Shown in pieces: positions 35,595 to 44,503 of a DNA stretch of 64,000 nt. The DNA lies in assembly GCF_963378095.1 (NCBI RefSeq), contig NZ_OY726397.1, positions 3,162,001-3,226,000 of the forward strand. The letters are read 5' to 3'. How positions within the stretch are numbered: position 1 is the first letter of the stretch; each line of letters starts with the position of its first letter. The DNA comes from Mycolicibacterium sp. MU0053. GTDB taxonomy: Bacteria; Actinomycetota; Actinomycetes; Mycobacteriales; Mycobacteriaceae. The notes below the pieces were generated by a model. It ran no database searches. It saw only the letters and a program-made list of their open reading frames with translations, and was not told where the DNA came from. The translations under genes and the position numbers were made by a program.

Positions 35595-36458
35595 ATGACA
35601 TCACCACCCGCCCCGATCGCTGCACTCGGCGACATCAAAGTCACCGTGTACCACGGCACCCGCCAGTCGCTGGCAACTGCGATCCTGCGGGACGGATTCC
35701 GGCCAACACCCGTCCCCGATCAGACCGCGGCAATAGCTGCGCTCTGGGACATCCCCCTCGCCGATGTGCAAGAGCATCTGGCTACGAAGCCGAACTTCTC
35801 GACCGCTGATCCTGACCGCATCAGAACGGTGTCAACGACCGCCAGCGCCTACCGTGCGGGTAGCTGGGCAGAACGAGCCCCCGAAGCGACGTGGGACGCG
35901 CTGCGGGCCGTGTACCTGCTCACCCACCCCGAAGACGAAGACCGCTACGCGAACAGCGATGCGGCGGATTTCTGGGTCACCGCGCAGCGGATGGATGATC
36001 CACCGGTCTTGGTCGAGGTGCGGTCACGATTAGGCGCGCTGCAGAGTCACGGCTTCTCCGCCGGCGCAACCGCCATCGAGACGATATGGCGAAAGTTCTC
36101 CGAGAGGCCGACTATGCAGGATCCGGTGGATGCGCTCGCTGAGGCCGTGACGGGGTTCTTCGACTTCCTGTTCAAGAAAACGTCCGAGTGGCGTATCGGG
36201 ATCGACGACGCTGAGTTCGTCGCGGTATCCGACCCTGTCCCATTTCGCGTGTCCCCGAGCCTGTTGGCTTACCTCTGCGGGCGATCTGTTGTCGATCTTG
36301 GGCCACCGCAGCAGTGCAGCGCTGAGTGGGGGCCGTCCAGCAGCGACGGTCAGTCGGGCGGGCAGTGGTGGCCGTTCAATCAGGTGTGGTCCCGATTGAC
36401 CCCGCATCGCCGCGCACAGCTTGAGGAGTTCGCCGGCCGGTCGATCACCACACGCTGA
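35595..36458 (+). CDS. Protein with ADP-ribosyltransferase-like YHGT motif
   Basis: 287-residue protein. Near the N-terminus, VTVYHGTRQSLATAILRDGF recalls the first strand-helix of ADP-ribosyltransferase folds (YHGT, then I..GF), and VSTTASAYRAGSWAERA could be the second motif with the Tyr/Ser loop. I cannot place the third catalytic residue. The C-terminal half is unrecognised. If enzymatic, it might be a toxin or defence effector. Annotated start ATG 35595 has no strong ribosome site. Confidence 0.5.
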   Translation: MTSPPAPIAALGDIKVTVYHGTRQSLATAILRDGFRPTPVPDQTAAIAALWDIPLADVQEHLATKPNFSTADPDRIRTVSTTASAYRAGSWAERAPEATWDALRAVYLLTHPEDEDRYANSDAADFWVTAQRMDDPPVLVEVRSRLGALQSHGFSAGATAIETIWRKFSERPTMQDPVDALAEAVTGFFDFLFKKTSEWRIGIDDAEFVAVSDPVPFRVSPSLLAYLCGRSVVDLGPPQQCSAEWGPSSSDGQSGGQWWPFNQVWSRLTPHRRAQLEEFAGRSITTR

Positions 36459-36585
36459 GATCGCTCCGCCCACGGATCCGCCACACTCGAGCTCAACCGG
36501 AGCTGATCGCCGCCAGCGGTGCCACGTCTCTCAAGCTGTCGCAGCCTCGCGCCCCACTACAGGTCCGGAACCGCCAGCAGCGACG

Positions 36586-36897
36586 ATGCACACCACGTCT
36601 GACATCACCGCACGTTCCCTGGAACTGTTCCTCGACTACGCCCGCGACGCCGGAAACTGGGGCGGGACACCACTGGTCGGCGGCAACGTCTGCGGTTCCC
36701 GCGAGGACAACGGCAACCTCACCCAGCTCAGCGCAGAGCCCTCTGGAGCTTCACGGCGCAACGACAGGTTCACACAGAGCCCCTCCGGGGTCGGATGCGG
36801 GTACGTGCAGTCGCAGGTCTCGGTGCTCGCCGCATCGGACATGCACCGAATCATAGGCCGAGGCAGGGACGAGAATTCGATCGCTCATTTCCTCTAG
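36586..36897 (+). CDS. Small phage-type hypothetical protein
   Basis: 103-residue frame beginning TARSLELFLDYARDAGNWGG and GGNVCGSREDNGNLTQL, the look of small winged-helix-like proteins common in mycobacterial phages and islands. After about residue 45 the composition changes to Ser/Arg-rich, so the second half may be a frameshifted tail. No family named. Confidence 0.4.
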   Translation: MHTTSDITARSLELFLDYARDAGNWGGTPLVGGNVCGSREDNGNLTQLSAEPSGASRRNDRFTQSPSGVGCGYVQSQVSVLAASDMHRIIGRGRDENSIAHFL

Positions 36898-36999
36898 CCT
36901 GCGAATAGCGTTGCGTCCCATCGGAGACGCCGAGGCTTCGGGGCACCCATTTCACCACGGCTCAGCTGCTGACGCCAGACATGGCTCCGAAGCGATGCC

Positions 37000-37464
37000 C
37001 TACCGTCGCTCGTAGTCCTCGAGCGGATACCTGCGAATGACGACAACCCGTCCGCGGCTCACACACGCGGCCGACAAGCATCGCCAATGCTCTTCGCAGC
37101 GCTCAATATTGACGCAACTTTTCAGCCTGTGGGCGATCTCGCAGTTACCGCCACAGTAAATGCACGCCGGAGCCGCCGACCCCTTCAGTACGTTTCGAAC
37201 CACCGGGCCAACCCACCGCTGTTGATGGGGGCGATACTGGCCGCTGATCGTGGCTCGGCGGTACCGCCTCGAACGTCCGTGGCTCGGTGGAGCGCCGACA
37301 CCCTTTGCGGCTGCAGCACGCGTCGAGCTGCATCCGGCTCCGTGTGTCACCCAACCGACATTCGCCAGCGTTCCTTCAGCACTGCTTGCCAGCCTCATCC
37401 TGGGTCTAATGCTCCAGCGGTATCGAGCTTTTGCATTGCTAGAACAGTTGCGTGCAGCGGTCAT
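37000..37464 (-). CDS. Hypothetical protein with Cys/His-rich C-terminus
   Basis: 154-residue basic protein. The start has a textbook ribosome site (AAGGAGG, 8 bp upstream). The first 95 residues are low-complexity Arg/Ser/Ala; the last 55 carry CIYCGGNCEIAH and CVNIERCEEHWRCLSAAC, which could be a zinc-binding module. The two halves differ in style, so a frameshift near residue 90 is possible. No family recognised. Confidence 0.45.
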   Translation of the reverse strand: MTAARNCSSNAKARYRWSIRPRMRLASSAEGTLANVGWVTHGAGCSSTRAAAAKGVGAPPSHGRSRRYRRATISGQYRPHQQRWVGPVVRNVLKGSAAPACIYCGGNCEIAHRLKSCVNIERCEEHWRCLSAACVSRGRVVVIRRYPLEDYERR

Positions 37465-37495
37465 CGGTTCTCCTCCTTCATAACGGGGTCAAAAG

Positions 37496-37525
37496 ATCCC
37501 GGTCACCTACGCGGTGAACCGGGAT
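37496..37525 (-). terminator. Hairpin with T tract
   Basis: On the minus strand ATCCCGGTTCACC and GGTGACCGGGAT form a stem with one bulge, followed by CTTTTG, so it has the form of an intrinsic terminator reading leftwards. No minus-strand gene lies to its right; it may instead be a leader structure of the gene starting at 37464. The rest of 37465-37803 is empty. Confidence 0.4.
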
Positions 37526-37803
37526 GTGATTCGAGGGGCGCACGCGAGACTTACTCGTTGCCAGCCTTTGTGGCTGGGCTCGCTCTCAGGCTGCTCGCGG
37601 CGCTCAACTCAAAGTAGCGCTGAATCGGACGCTTCCTGCGTCCTCACCAAACTCTCAGAAGTACGGATCCGCAAGGATGCCCATCCGTCGACGCGGCTCC
37701 TGGGCGGCTGGGGATGAGCGCCGGATCTGCACGGTTCACGGACGCTCCCCTGACCCGCGCCGCCCACCGCCCGCTGTCAGCAGCCGCGGCGATCATCACC
37801 GCC

Positions 37804-38136
37804 ATGAAATGGATCGAAGCTACCCTCACCGTCGAGCTCACCCAGCGCAATGTGCAGGCGCTGACTGACAAGCTCTCTGATCCGCTGTCTGCACGCACCC
37901 TCGTCAGCCCGTGTGGCCGAATCATGGTGACCGCCGTACCGGGCGCGGGCGCGGCCGAAGCCGTCGCGGTACCTGGGGTAGTGCCGCTCACGCGCGCACA
38001 ACTCGAGCAGCTGGCCGTCACGGGAGCCGAGGTGCGGGTCGCGGGGATCAGGGTGTTGGCGGTGGAAGATGCGGATCACTACGGGGACCGTGCGCCCGGC
38101 GCCGTCTACATGCCGAGCACCGGCGAGTATCGGTGA
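37804..38136 (+). CDS. Hypothetical protein
   Basis: 110-residue protein starting MKWIEATLTVELTQRNVQALTDKL, with strand-helix alternation and a Val/Ala-rich middle (VRVAGIRVLAVEDADHYGD). The ATG at 37804 begins the well-composed part; the longer frame upstream looks non-coding. No family named; style fits an integrative element. Confidence 0.5.
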   Translation: MKWIEATLTVELTQRNVQALTDKLSDPLSARTLVSPCGRIMVTAVPGAGAAEAVAVPGVVPLTRAQLEQLAVTGAEVRVAGIRVLAVEDADHYGDRAPGAVYMPSTGEYR

Positions 38137-38238
38137 CGCAATAAGCCGATCGCCGAGAGACTTCGCCGTTGATGCGGCCATGGCGTGCCGCCGCGCCGTG
38201 GGCACGTGCCCGTGCCTGCCGGAGATACCTTCCCGCCC

Positions 38239-38498
38239 ATGGGTTCCTACGACCACAGCGGCGTCCCCGACCTGTCCGAGATCGGCGGCCACTGGGATCC
38301 GCGCCTGGTTTCCTGGCACGGACCAGCATCGGCATCTGACCGGGACCCGTCGCGCTGGGGCGCCGCATCGCGCGCATCCCCGGCCGGAACCGGCCCTAAA
38401 CCCCGGAAGAGTGCGCCCTGTACGACGAGCCACGCGGCGAGTGGATCTTTGACGGCCAGGTGCTGCTGTGCACCGGCTGCGGGATAGACGCGACCTGA
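38239..38498 (+). pseudogene. Frameshifted small gene
   Basis: From ATG 38239 the frame reads sensibly (MGSYDHSGVPDLSEIGGHW). Near 38400 sense moves to another frame, CALYDEPRGEWIFDGQVLL then CTGCGIDAT and a stop at 38498, with no start codon of its own. A single frameshift would join them into one small protein ending in a CxxC. Could be real decay or a sequence error. Confidence 0.35.
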
Positions 38499-38583
38499 CC
38501 GGCAGCCCGCGCCTCACAGGGCCGACAACCGCGCCCGCCACGCATCATCGCCCCGACCCGCCCCTGAGGAAAAGGACTTTGCC

Positions 38584-38790
38584 ATGGCTATCGATGTCTG
38601 GACGGTGAAGGTCGGTGACCAGGTGCGCGAGGCAGGGTCCTCGAACGTGCTCAGCGTGTGGCGCATCGATCCCCCAGGCTCGGCTGGCCGGGCGCATCGA
38701 CACGGGCCGAGCATCTGCGCACACATCCGCCCCGGCGGCTACGGGACGTCGTTCGACGCCGAGACCGCAGACCGCTTCGAGCGGGTGTGA
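38584..38790 (+). CDS. Small hypothetical protein
   Basis: 68-residue beta-rich protein (AIDVWTVKVGDQV) with a good ribosome site (GAGGAAAAGGAC). Its stop overlaps the GTG of the next zinc-ribbon gene, so the two are coupled. No family recognised. Confidence 0.5.
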   Translation: MAIDVWTVKVGDQVREAGSSNVLSVWRIDPPGSAGRAHRHGPSICAHIRPGGYGTSFDAETADRFERV

Positions 38791-38948
38791 CCGTGTCGGA
38801 AACCCGTTGCGACAACTGCGACTTCGTCGGCGATGAGTCAGCACTGGATCCCGTCTATGATCTCGACCAGCGCGTCGATCCCGGTGGTGTGATGCCGGCG
38901 GGTCAGTGCCCCGTGTGCGGGGCGTTGTCCTACCTCCAAGCCCGCTGA
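38787..38948 (+). CDS. Small zinc-ribbon protein
   Basis: 53-residue protein with CDNC near the start and CPVCGALSYL near the end, a single zinc ribbon. GTG start in the GTGA overlap with the upstream gene. Typical of small ORFs in actinobacterial phages and plasmids; function unknown. Confidence 0.5.
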   Translation: MTVSETRCDNCDFVGDESALDPVYDLDQRVDPGGVMPAGQCPVCGALSYLQAR

Positions 38949-39097
38949 CACCCGCCGACACCGAATGCCCCGCCTGCACCTGTGGCTGTGGCTGTGAAGG
39001 CTGCCGCTGCGTCTTGAGGAACTGCGACTACTGCGGGTGCCGGGTACCGCGGTCCGCGCTCAGCGAAACGACTCACAAGCAGCTGGGTCTCGGCTGA
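38915..39097 (+). CDS. Possible Cys-rich mini-protein
   Basis: A frame overlapping the previous gene gives ECPACTCGCGCEGCRCVLRNC, then CDYCGCRVPRSALSETTHKQ and a stop, with eleven Cys in about thirty residues. The Cys spacing looks selected rather than random, but there is no ribosome site and the start is unsure (GTG 38915 used). Confidence 0.3.
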   Translation: MRGVVLPPSPLTPADTECPACTCGCGCEGCRCVLRNCDYCGCRVPRSALSETTHKQLGLG

Positions 39098-39106
39098 CGC
39101 GAGCTG

Positions 39107-39859
39107 TCACGTCCTCACTTCGATCTCGTCCCGCGCGGCTTTCACGATGCGCTGCACCGAACTCGGGGACAGCCCGGTGCCGGCCGCCACCGCGCGGCTG
39201 GACTGCCCGCGAGCCGTGCGCGCGAGCACGTCCTGCACGACTTCGCGCTCCACCGTGGTGCGGCCTGAGTCCACGAGGTGACGCGCCAGCTGCTGGTGTG
39301 CGTCAGGTGCATCACCGCGTTGACGCACCGCCGCTGCTCCGTCTGACGCATGCATCGCGGGTATCCCGTTGTGCACCGCGGTGGCGCGCAACTGCGTCTT
39401 GACTGCGTCAGCCTGGTTCAGCACTGCGTCACGATGCACCGCGACGATTGGCCTGCTTGCAACTGCGTCACCAGCTCCGGCGGCTGCATCAGCGCTGGTA
39501 GAGCCTGCGTCACGGTGCGCCTCGGGTGCGTCGCGGTGCGCGTCAGCTGCGTCACGGTGCAGGGCCTCGATGCGGGAAAGCATCACCAACCCGAGCGTGC
39601 ACACCGCGATGAGACCGTCGAGAATCAGTGGGAACAGCGCTGCGTCAGCATGGCTGTACCCGTACTGCACCGCCAGTGAGCGCAGCGCTTCGAAGCTGAG
39701 GCGGAATGCCGCGGCGGCGATGCCGGCCACCGCGATCAGGAAGCACCAGTAGACGACGCCGCGCCCGCTGATGCGCGACCACATGCCGGCCAGGTGGGTC
39801 AGACTCAGCAGCGCCAGCGGTGGGATCGCAGCGGCGAGTATCGCTCCCCCTGCCGTCAC
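39107..39859 (-). CDS. DUF2637 membrane protein with C-terminal HTH
   Basis: 250-residue protein: three or four membrane helices (about 5-25, 35-57, 70-95), an Ala/His/Arg/Asp linker with repeated HRDA units (100-150), and a C-terminal helix-turn-helix (about 205-245; RAVAAGTGLSPSSVQRIVKAA). DUF2637/SpdB-like proteins are typical of actinomycete plasmids and integrative elements and are linked to conjugal spread. A second copy is at 44504. Confidence 0.75.
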   Translation of the reverse strand: MTAGGAILAAAIPPLALLSLTHLAGMWSRISGRGVVYWCFLIAVAGIAAAAFRLSFEALRSLAVQYGYSHADAALFPLILDGLIAVCTLGLVMLSRIEALHRDAADAHRDAPEAHRDAGSTSADAAAGAGDAVASRPIVAVHRDAVLNQADAVKTQLRATAVHNGIPAMHASDGAAAVRQRGDAPDAHQQLARHLVDSGRTTVEREVVQDVLARTARGQSSRAVAAGTGLSPSSVQRIVKAARDEIEVRT

Positions 39860-39911
39860 CGTGTTCTGGTGCGCCCACGCGTGGGCGATGTTTCCGGCGG
39901 TGCTGCCAGAG

Positions 39912-40763
39912 CTACGCCTCTACCGGTTCAGGCTCCGTGATGACGTGCAAGTGGGTGATCCCGCCCTGATTCACGCAGTCCTGCGCGAGCTCACGGACCT
40001 GCTGGTGAAATTCCTCGTCGGAGGCAGCCGCGTTGATCGTCGATCGCACTGGCGTGTAGGTCGATAGCGGCGTGGAGACCCCATCGTAGGTGTAGCCCGT
40101 GCCGTCGACCGTCAACACGCAGAGAGGCTGTTCGCCGGTCCACTCGACTCCTACGCACACGTCGTACTCCCCGTGATGCCGCGCCGCGGCCGTCGCGCGG
40201 ACGAGAGCGGTGAAGTCGGCGATAGCGCATTCAACCGAGCGCGCCTCGACTTGCCAGCCGTCGAAGCACTCGTCACTGCTCCTCCGGTGGCCACCTACGG
40301 CGGCCGCCAGCGTCACCGATCCGTCATGGTGCACACCCGCCCAGGCTTCTCGCCACTTCGAACGATCGCCGACCGCCGTGTTGGGTGCGATCCACCGTCG
40401 CAGGCCCGGCCGCAGGTTGAGTTGGTCCACGTTCTCGATCGGATGTGGGCCGTTGCGGTTCGAGTACGTGAACGTGATGGTGGCGGTCTGCTTGAAGATC
40501 TCCTGCGCTTCATCACGTGACGGGCGAGCGAGCCTCCCCGGTACGCGCGGGGGGTGCGCGACAGCGATCAGCCAGGCGCGGTTCGCAGAGTCGCGACCGG
40601 CTGCAGCCTCGGCGTACAGCGACTCGATGGCCTCACTGGAGCGGCGCTGTTCATCGAACCGTGCCCGATACATAGCCGCGATCTGCCGTTCCTTCATCCA
40701 TACCGTGTCGGCGTTGTTGCGGATCGGAGCGCCGAAGAAGTCGTTCTTGTAGATCAGATGTAA
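39912..40763 (-). pseudogene. C-terminal fragment of an AlbA_2-type protein
   Basis: About 283 codons read IRNNADTVWMKERQIAAMYRAR and onward, the part that follows the Schlafen AlbA_2 DNA-binding core in actinobacterial HTH/AlbA_2 proteins. The N-terminal core is missing. At about 40760 the frame runs into the Mrr fragment in another frame, so a deletion has fused the remains of two genes. The frame stays open to the end of that fragment. Confidence 0.5.
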
Positions 40764-41052
40764 AGAACGAGTCGATGTCCTCCTTCCGGAACTGGTGCGT
40801 CGGCTCGTAGAACTTGCACTGGATCGCCGTGTACTCGCCACTGTCCCGCTCGCGCGCGACGAGATCAATTCCAGTATCGGGCTTGCCTTTCCGGTCGGGC
40901 CAGTCGATCCACCGCCACACCGCGTCGTACTGCTGCGACAGCAGCGGGTCGAGGTCGAAGTAGCGCACCATCAGCTTTTCGAACTTGGTCCCGCGCTCGG
41001 AGTTGGACGGGGCCTCGCGGAACGCCGTCATCACCTCATGGATCGACCCCAT
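40756..41052 (-). pseudogene. N-terminal Mrr nuclease fragment of a restriction helicase
   Basis: 99 codons give GTKFEKLMVRYF, DTGIDLVARE, EYTAIQCKFY and KEDIDSFFTS, the Mrr-type nuclease head of large Type ISP/LlaGI-like or DEAD-box restriction enzymes (D63 and Q78-C-K80). The helicase and methylase that should follow are gone; the reading stops making sense exactly where the AlbA_2 remnant starts. Confidence 0.55.
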
Positions 41053-41290
41053 GCCGTGTGCCCCCTGTTTGTCGACGGATGCGTCTGGTGAGCCTATTCG
41101 GCACCCGTTCGCAGCAGCGGTGGATCGGCGGCCATCGCGTGTCACTACGTCCCTACAGGGGGACCACGCCGTGGAGGCCTCGCGCCAACGTCCCCAGAGG
41201 TGGCAACCTAAATGGTTACCCTGCCCAAGTGGGCGATAGTGACCACCGAGATGGACGTCACCGGTGCGGTCGAGTGGCGGGCACGATCGA

Positions 41291-41779
41291 ATGAGCCGGC
41301 TCGGTCTCGGCGTGGACGGAGCGAAGTCGCGGTACAGCCAGGCGTATCTGTCCGCGATCTGTTCGCAGTCCGGGCACACGCTGCAGGAGGGGCGGCAGGA
41401 CGAGGACTGCTGGGCGGTCGACACGACCGTCGACCTGACCGCGGCGTCGGTCTTCGTTCAGCTCAAGTGCACGTCGTCCCCGAAGGCGGCGCGCGGTGGT
41501 GGCTACCGAATCTCTCTCAAGCAGCACTGGATCGACAGCTGGTCGGCGAAAATGGTGCCGGTCTACGTGATGTTGGTTGTCGTACCCCCTGCGCAAAATG
41601 AATGGATCAAGCAGGTGGACGAGCAGACGGTGCATAGGACGCATGCGTACTGGGAGAGGTTCGACCCGAACGTGCATGGCAAATCGATCGTTCTGCCGAA
41701 GGGCCAACGCTTCCAAGCGTCGACGCTCACAGCCTGGGAGACGCACGTGGACGACGTCTTCTCCGGAGGTGCTTCGTGA
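41291..41779 (+). CDS. DUF4365 nuclease-fold protein
   Basis: 162-residue protein matching DUF4365: SRYSQAYLSAICSQSGHTL, a DxxxD-like stretch (VDTTVDLTAASVFVQLK with Q57-L-K59), then VPVYVMLVVVPP and AYW near the end. The D...QxK pattern fits a PD-(D/E)XK fold. ATG 41291 begins the conserved part. It overlaps the next gene by 4 bp. DUF4365 proteins occur in defence islands; activity unproven. Confidence 0.65.
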   Translation: MSRLGLGVDGAKSRYSQAYLSAICSQSGHTLQEGRQDEDCWAVDTTVDLTAASVFVQLKCTSSPKAARGGGYRISLKQHWIDSWSAKMVPVYVMLVVVPPAQNEWIKQVDEQTVHRTHAYWERFDPNVHGKSIVLPKGQRFQASTLTAWETHVDDVFSGGAS

Positions 41780-42933
41780 ATACAGTCGGCGCCGTCCGTC
41801 TTGACGATGCGAACGCGTGGCTGGCCAGAAACGGGTGGCAGCAGGCGTCAGAGGGCCATGGCGGGTGGCTGTGGCTCAACGAGTCGCTCGGCGGGCGGGT
41901 CGGTGTCGTCCGGAATCTCGACCGTGACGAGCATGCGCAGGACGGACTCGTCAGCCGGCTCGCCGACGCCCACAGCCGTGAGGTCACCGATGTCCGCCGG
42001 GAGCTCCAGTTCTGGGGCATCGACGTGACCTACGTACGCGCTGCGAACGACGTGGTCATCGCCGACACCATCCCGCTCAACGCTGGGGCCACGATGGTCG
42101 AATCCGCACGTCTGATGTTCCGTTCCGCTGCCTCCGCGGCGCTGCGACTGCGACCCGTGATCAAGGGTGGGTACTCGGTCATCGGCGACCGAGTTGCGGA
42201 CTCGGTGCGTATGGGCCACACGATCAAAGGGTCGTACATCATCCCCGTCGAGGTACGTGTTGGAGTCGGCGAACCGGCCGACGAGCTGGATACGGATACG
42301 GGCCAAGACCCCCTCACAGGTTGGGACACTGCGGCGACGGTCGAGTCCATGGAACGACGGATGACCCGGACATTCGCACAGGCGATGGCCGCGGTGCACG
42401 CGGAGATCGTCCAGCGCGAGAAATTGCCACGCGGGGAAGCGCTCCTGCACCTGGTGTCGCAGGGTGTGACCGCGGAGTTCGTCGATGCGGTGGCGCGAGT
42501 TCTGGACCACAGCGAGGTCGCACAGCTGGACACCACGTTCCAGTGGGCGCAGGCACAGCCCGCCCCGCGGGATGTCAGTGCCACTGTCGCGATCCCCTCC
42601 GCGGCGAAGGACAAGATCCGTCGCACCGCAGTGGAACTCAGGTCAGGCAAGCTACCGCGAGTGGAGGTGTTCACCGGCCCCGTGGTCCGCGTGTCCCATG
42701 AACCCGAGGAGAGCACGACTACGTTCGCCATTCGCACCGTTCGGGGAGGGCGTCTCTGCCGAGTCGAAGCAGTGACTACGACCCCAATCGCGGAGGTGAC
42801 CCAGTGGATGCGCGACGGCACGACGATCCAGCTGCAAGGAGCGGTGCAACGCGGCAGCCACGGTCTGTATATCCCAAAGGCAAACGTAGCCGTGCTCGTC
42901 CAGCTGCCGAGTCAGATGGAACTAGGCGGCTGA
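41776..42933 (+). CDS. Partner of the DUF4365 protein, unknown
   Basis: 385-residue soluble protein, translationally coupled to the DUF4365 gene (GTGA overlap). N-terminal mixed strands (residues 1-110), a helical middle (195-260; RMTRTFAQAMAAVHAEIVQREKL), and a beta-rich end (290-380) resembling an OB-like fold (VEVFTGPVVRVSHEPE). No family recognised. The coupling argues the two proteins act together. Confidence 0.5.
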   Translation: MNTVGAVRLDDANAWLARNGWQQASEGHGGWLWLNESLGGRVGVVRNLDRDEHAQDGLVSRLADAHSREVTDVRRELQFWGIDVTYVRAANDVVIADTIPLNAGATMVESARLMFRSAASAALRLRPVIKGGYSVIGDRVADSVRMGHTIKGSYIIPVEVRVGVGEPADELDTDTGQDPLTGWDTAATVESMERRMTRTFAQAMAAVHAEIVQREKLPRGEALLHLVSQGVTAEFVDAVARVLDHSEVAQLDTTFQWAQAQPAPRDVSATVAIPSAAKDKIRRTAVELRSGKLPRVEVFTGPVVRVSHEPEESTTTFAIRTVRGGRLCRVEAVTTTPIAEVTQWMRDGTTIQLQGAVQRGSHGLYIPKANVAVLVQLPSQMELGG

Positions 42934-43029
42934 TCCAGGCACCGAGTTGGGTATCGCAGCTGCTTGCGACGAAATGTCGGCCAGCGTCGATAGGCTCCCT
43001 GGCATGTCTGTGCCTCATGGGCCGTGCCG

Positions 43030-43938
43030 ATGACCGTCCTCAACGACGCCCAGCGGCGGGTCCTGACGTTCATTCAGGCCGCCAACCACGGCGGGTACTC
43101 GCCATCGCCGGAAGAGGTCATCGAGTGGGTGGAGCGGCCCGATCGACTTCCGGGGAACGTGACGCGGCGGGTCGTGAAGACGCCCGGGATCAAGATGCCA
43201 GACCTCGGTATCAAACTCACCGGCACGCTCATGGACGGGATCAACCGCCAGATGGACGAGCTCAACGTGAAGCTGACTATGCCCGTGATGCCGGAGCTGC
43301 AACGCTTTTCCGGCATTTGGGAAAGCCAACGAGTGATCGAGGAACGTGACCCCGGCGAGACGGTGATCGAACAGGTGAAGAGACTCCACTGGGTCGGACC
43401 GTCGGCGACTGGGGCAGGCCTCGTACTCACTGGTCTCGGCAGGGCACTCCTGCGTGCAGACACCGACCAGCACACGGATGCGGACGTAGTAGTGCTGGAT
43501 GGTGACGATCCGCTGGCCTGGGGCAGCCTGGTCGGGACGATCGCCGATGCCGGAGCGTGTCTGATCGTCGACCCATACCTCAAGCCAGAACAGTTTCTCG
43601 ATGTCGCCAGCTTCACCGGAACAACGCGCGTGATTCTGAGGCGTCCACAGCGGGACTACGAGAAAGCGGCGTGGCAGGTTTATCAGACACTTCCCGCCCT
43701 CGACATCACCATCCGCTTTGCGGATCCTCAGCTGTTGCACGACCGCTATATCGTCGGAGAGAACCGCGTCTACCTCCTCGGCTGCTCGTTGAATGGGGTC
43801 GGGCGCAAGCCCACAACACTGGTGCCGGTGGCAGGACTGGCAGCCGATCGGATCCGCGAGATGGTGGAGGGCTGGTGGGAAGCGGCCGAACCGGTAGGTG
43901 ATCCGCCTTCGGCAGACGAGGAAGAGGAAACCGAGTAG
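43030..43938 (+). CDS. PLD-like domain protein, putative defence effector
   Basis: 302-residue protein. The C-terminal half (about 160-285) resembles a phospholipase D-like fold: DAGACLIVDPYL and, near the end, LLHDRYIV followed by VYLLGCSLNGVG, the HxK-like region written as HDR. The N-terminal half is helical with a winged-helix look. Such single-copy PLD-like proteins occur with TIR or nuclease defence genes. Start ATG 43030; GTG 43024 is also possible. Confidence 0.5.
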   Translation: MTVLNDAQRRVLTFIQAANHGGYSPSPEEVIEWVERPDRLPGNVTRRVVKTPGIKMPDLGIKLTGTLMDGINRQMDELNVKLTMPVMPELQRFSGIWESQRVIEERDPGETVIEQVKRLHWVGPSATGAGLVLTGLGRALLRADTDQHTDADVVVLDGDDPLAWGSLVGTIADAGACLIVDPYLKPEQFLDVASFTGTTRVILRRPQRDYEKAAWQVYQTLPALDITIRFADPQLLHDRYIVGENRVYLLGCSLNGVGRKPTTLVPVAGLAADRIREMVEGWWEAAEPVGDPPSADEEEETE

Positions 43939-44099
43939 AAGTCAGGCGACGAGTGGCTACCACCACGGCAGCATGGGCCACGGCATGATTCACCCCCAAC
44001 GCGGCCCGGGGCGAGGAAAGTTCGGATGCCCCAGCAGCGCCCCCGTCCAACCCGCGCCACGCCCCTCCCCCGTGCGGCACCGCCCCTAGGCTGCGCCGC

Positions 44100-44210
44100 A
44101 TGGCGACGGATGCTGGCCGCGAGACCGTGCTCTACGTGCGCGCGTTGGCAGGGGCGCTGGTGCACGCCGCGAGCAGCTCACCGGTGTCCCTCGACCTGCG
44201 CGCGGGGTGA
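44100..44210 (+). CDS. Very small protein coupled to the next gene
   Basis: 36-residue frame (MATDAGRETVLYVRALAG and a short tail) whose TGA overlaps the GTG of the following gene. Composition is sensible; no ribosome site is clear. Probably a small leader-type gene of an integrative element. Confidence 0.35.
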   Translation: MATDAGRETVLYVRALAGALVHAASSSPVSLDLRAG

Positions 44211-44500
44211 ATGAACCGTCACCGGCGGCGCAGAAAGCCGCGGTGACCGAACAGCTCGACCCGGCGCTGGCGGACCTGGAAGCGGTGATTCGTTCCAAAA
44301 AGATGCGGCCGTCGCGCATGCACCCGGCGGTGGAGGCCCGCAAGGTGATCGAAATGTACGACGCCTACGACGCTTCCGAATGCACATACACCACCGGGAT
44401 CGGCTTCCAAGCCATCATCGAGTTCCTGATCCAGGACGAGAAAGTGAAGATCGAGGCCGCGGCCCGGGAGCTCGATCAGCAGAAGCTGCCGGCGCACCCG
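44207..44500 (+). CDS. Hypothetical protein, 3' end uncertain
   Basis: The first about 98 codons (ALADLEAVIRSKKMRPSRMH, ARKVIEMYDAYDASECTY, FLIQDEKVKIEAAARELDQQ) look like a real helical protein. The frame then stays open to 45634, but that part is the antisense of the DUF2637 gene and is low-complexity. The true end is probably near 44500-44590, perhaps via a frameshift into a Pro-rich tail ending at 44586. Confidence 0.4.
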
Positions 44501-44503
44501 CGA

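Noticed and set aside
37190..37210. GTTTCGAACCA as a left att copy of tRNA-Val(CAC)
   Set aside because: Only about 11 bp match the T-loop region, which is common to many tRNAs; flanks do not match the tRNA or its terminator.
42031..42036. TACGTA inside the 41776 gene as another regulon site
   Set aside because: Inside a coding region, no second half-site at 11 bp and no -10; chance occurrence.
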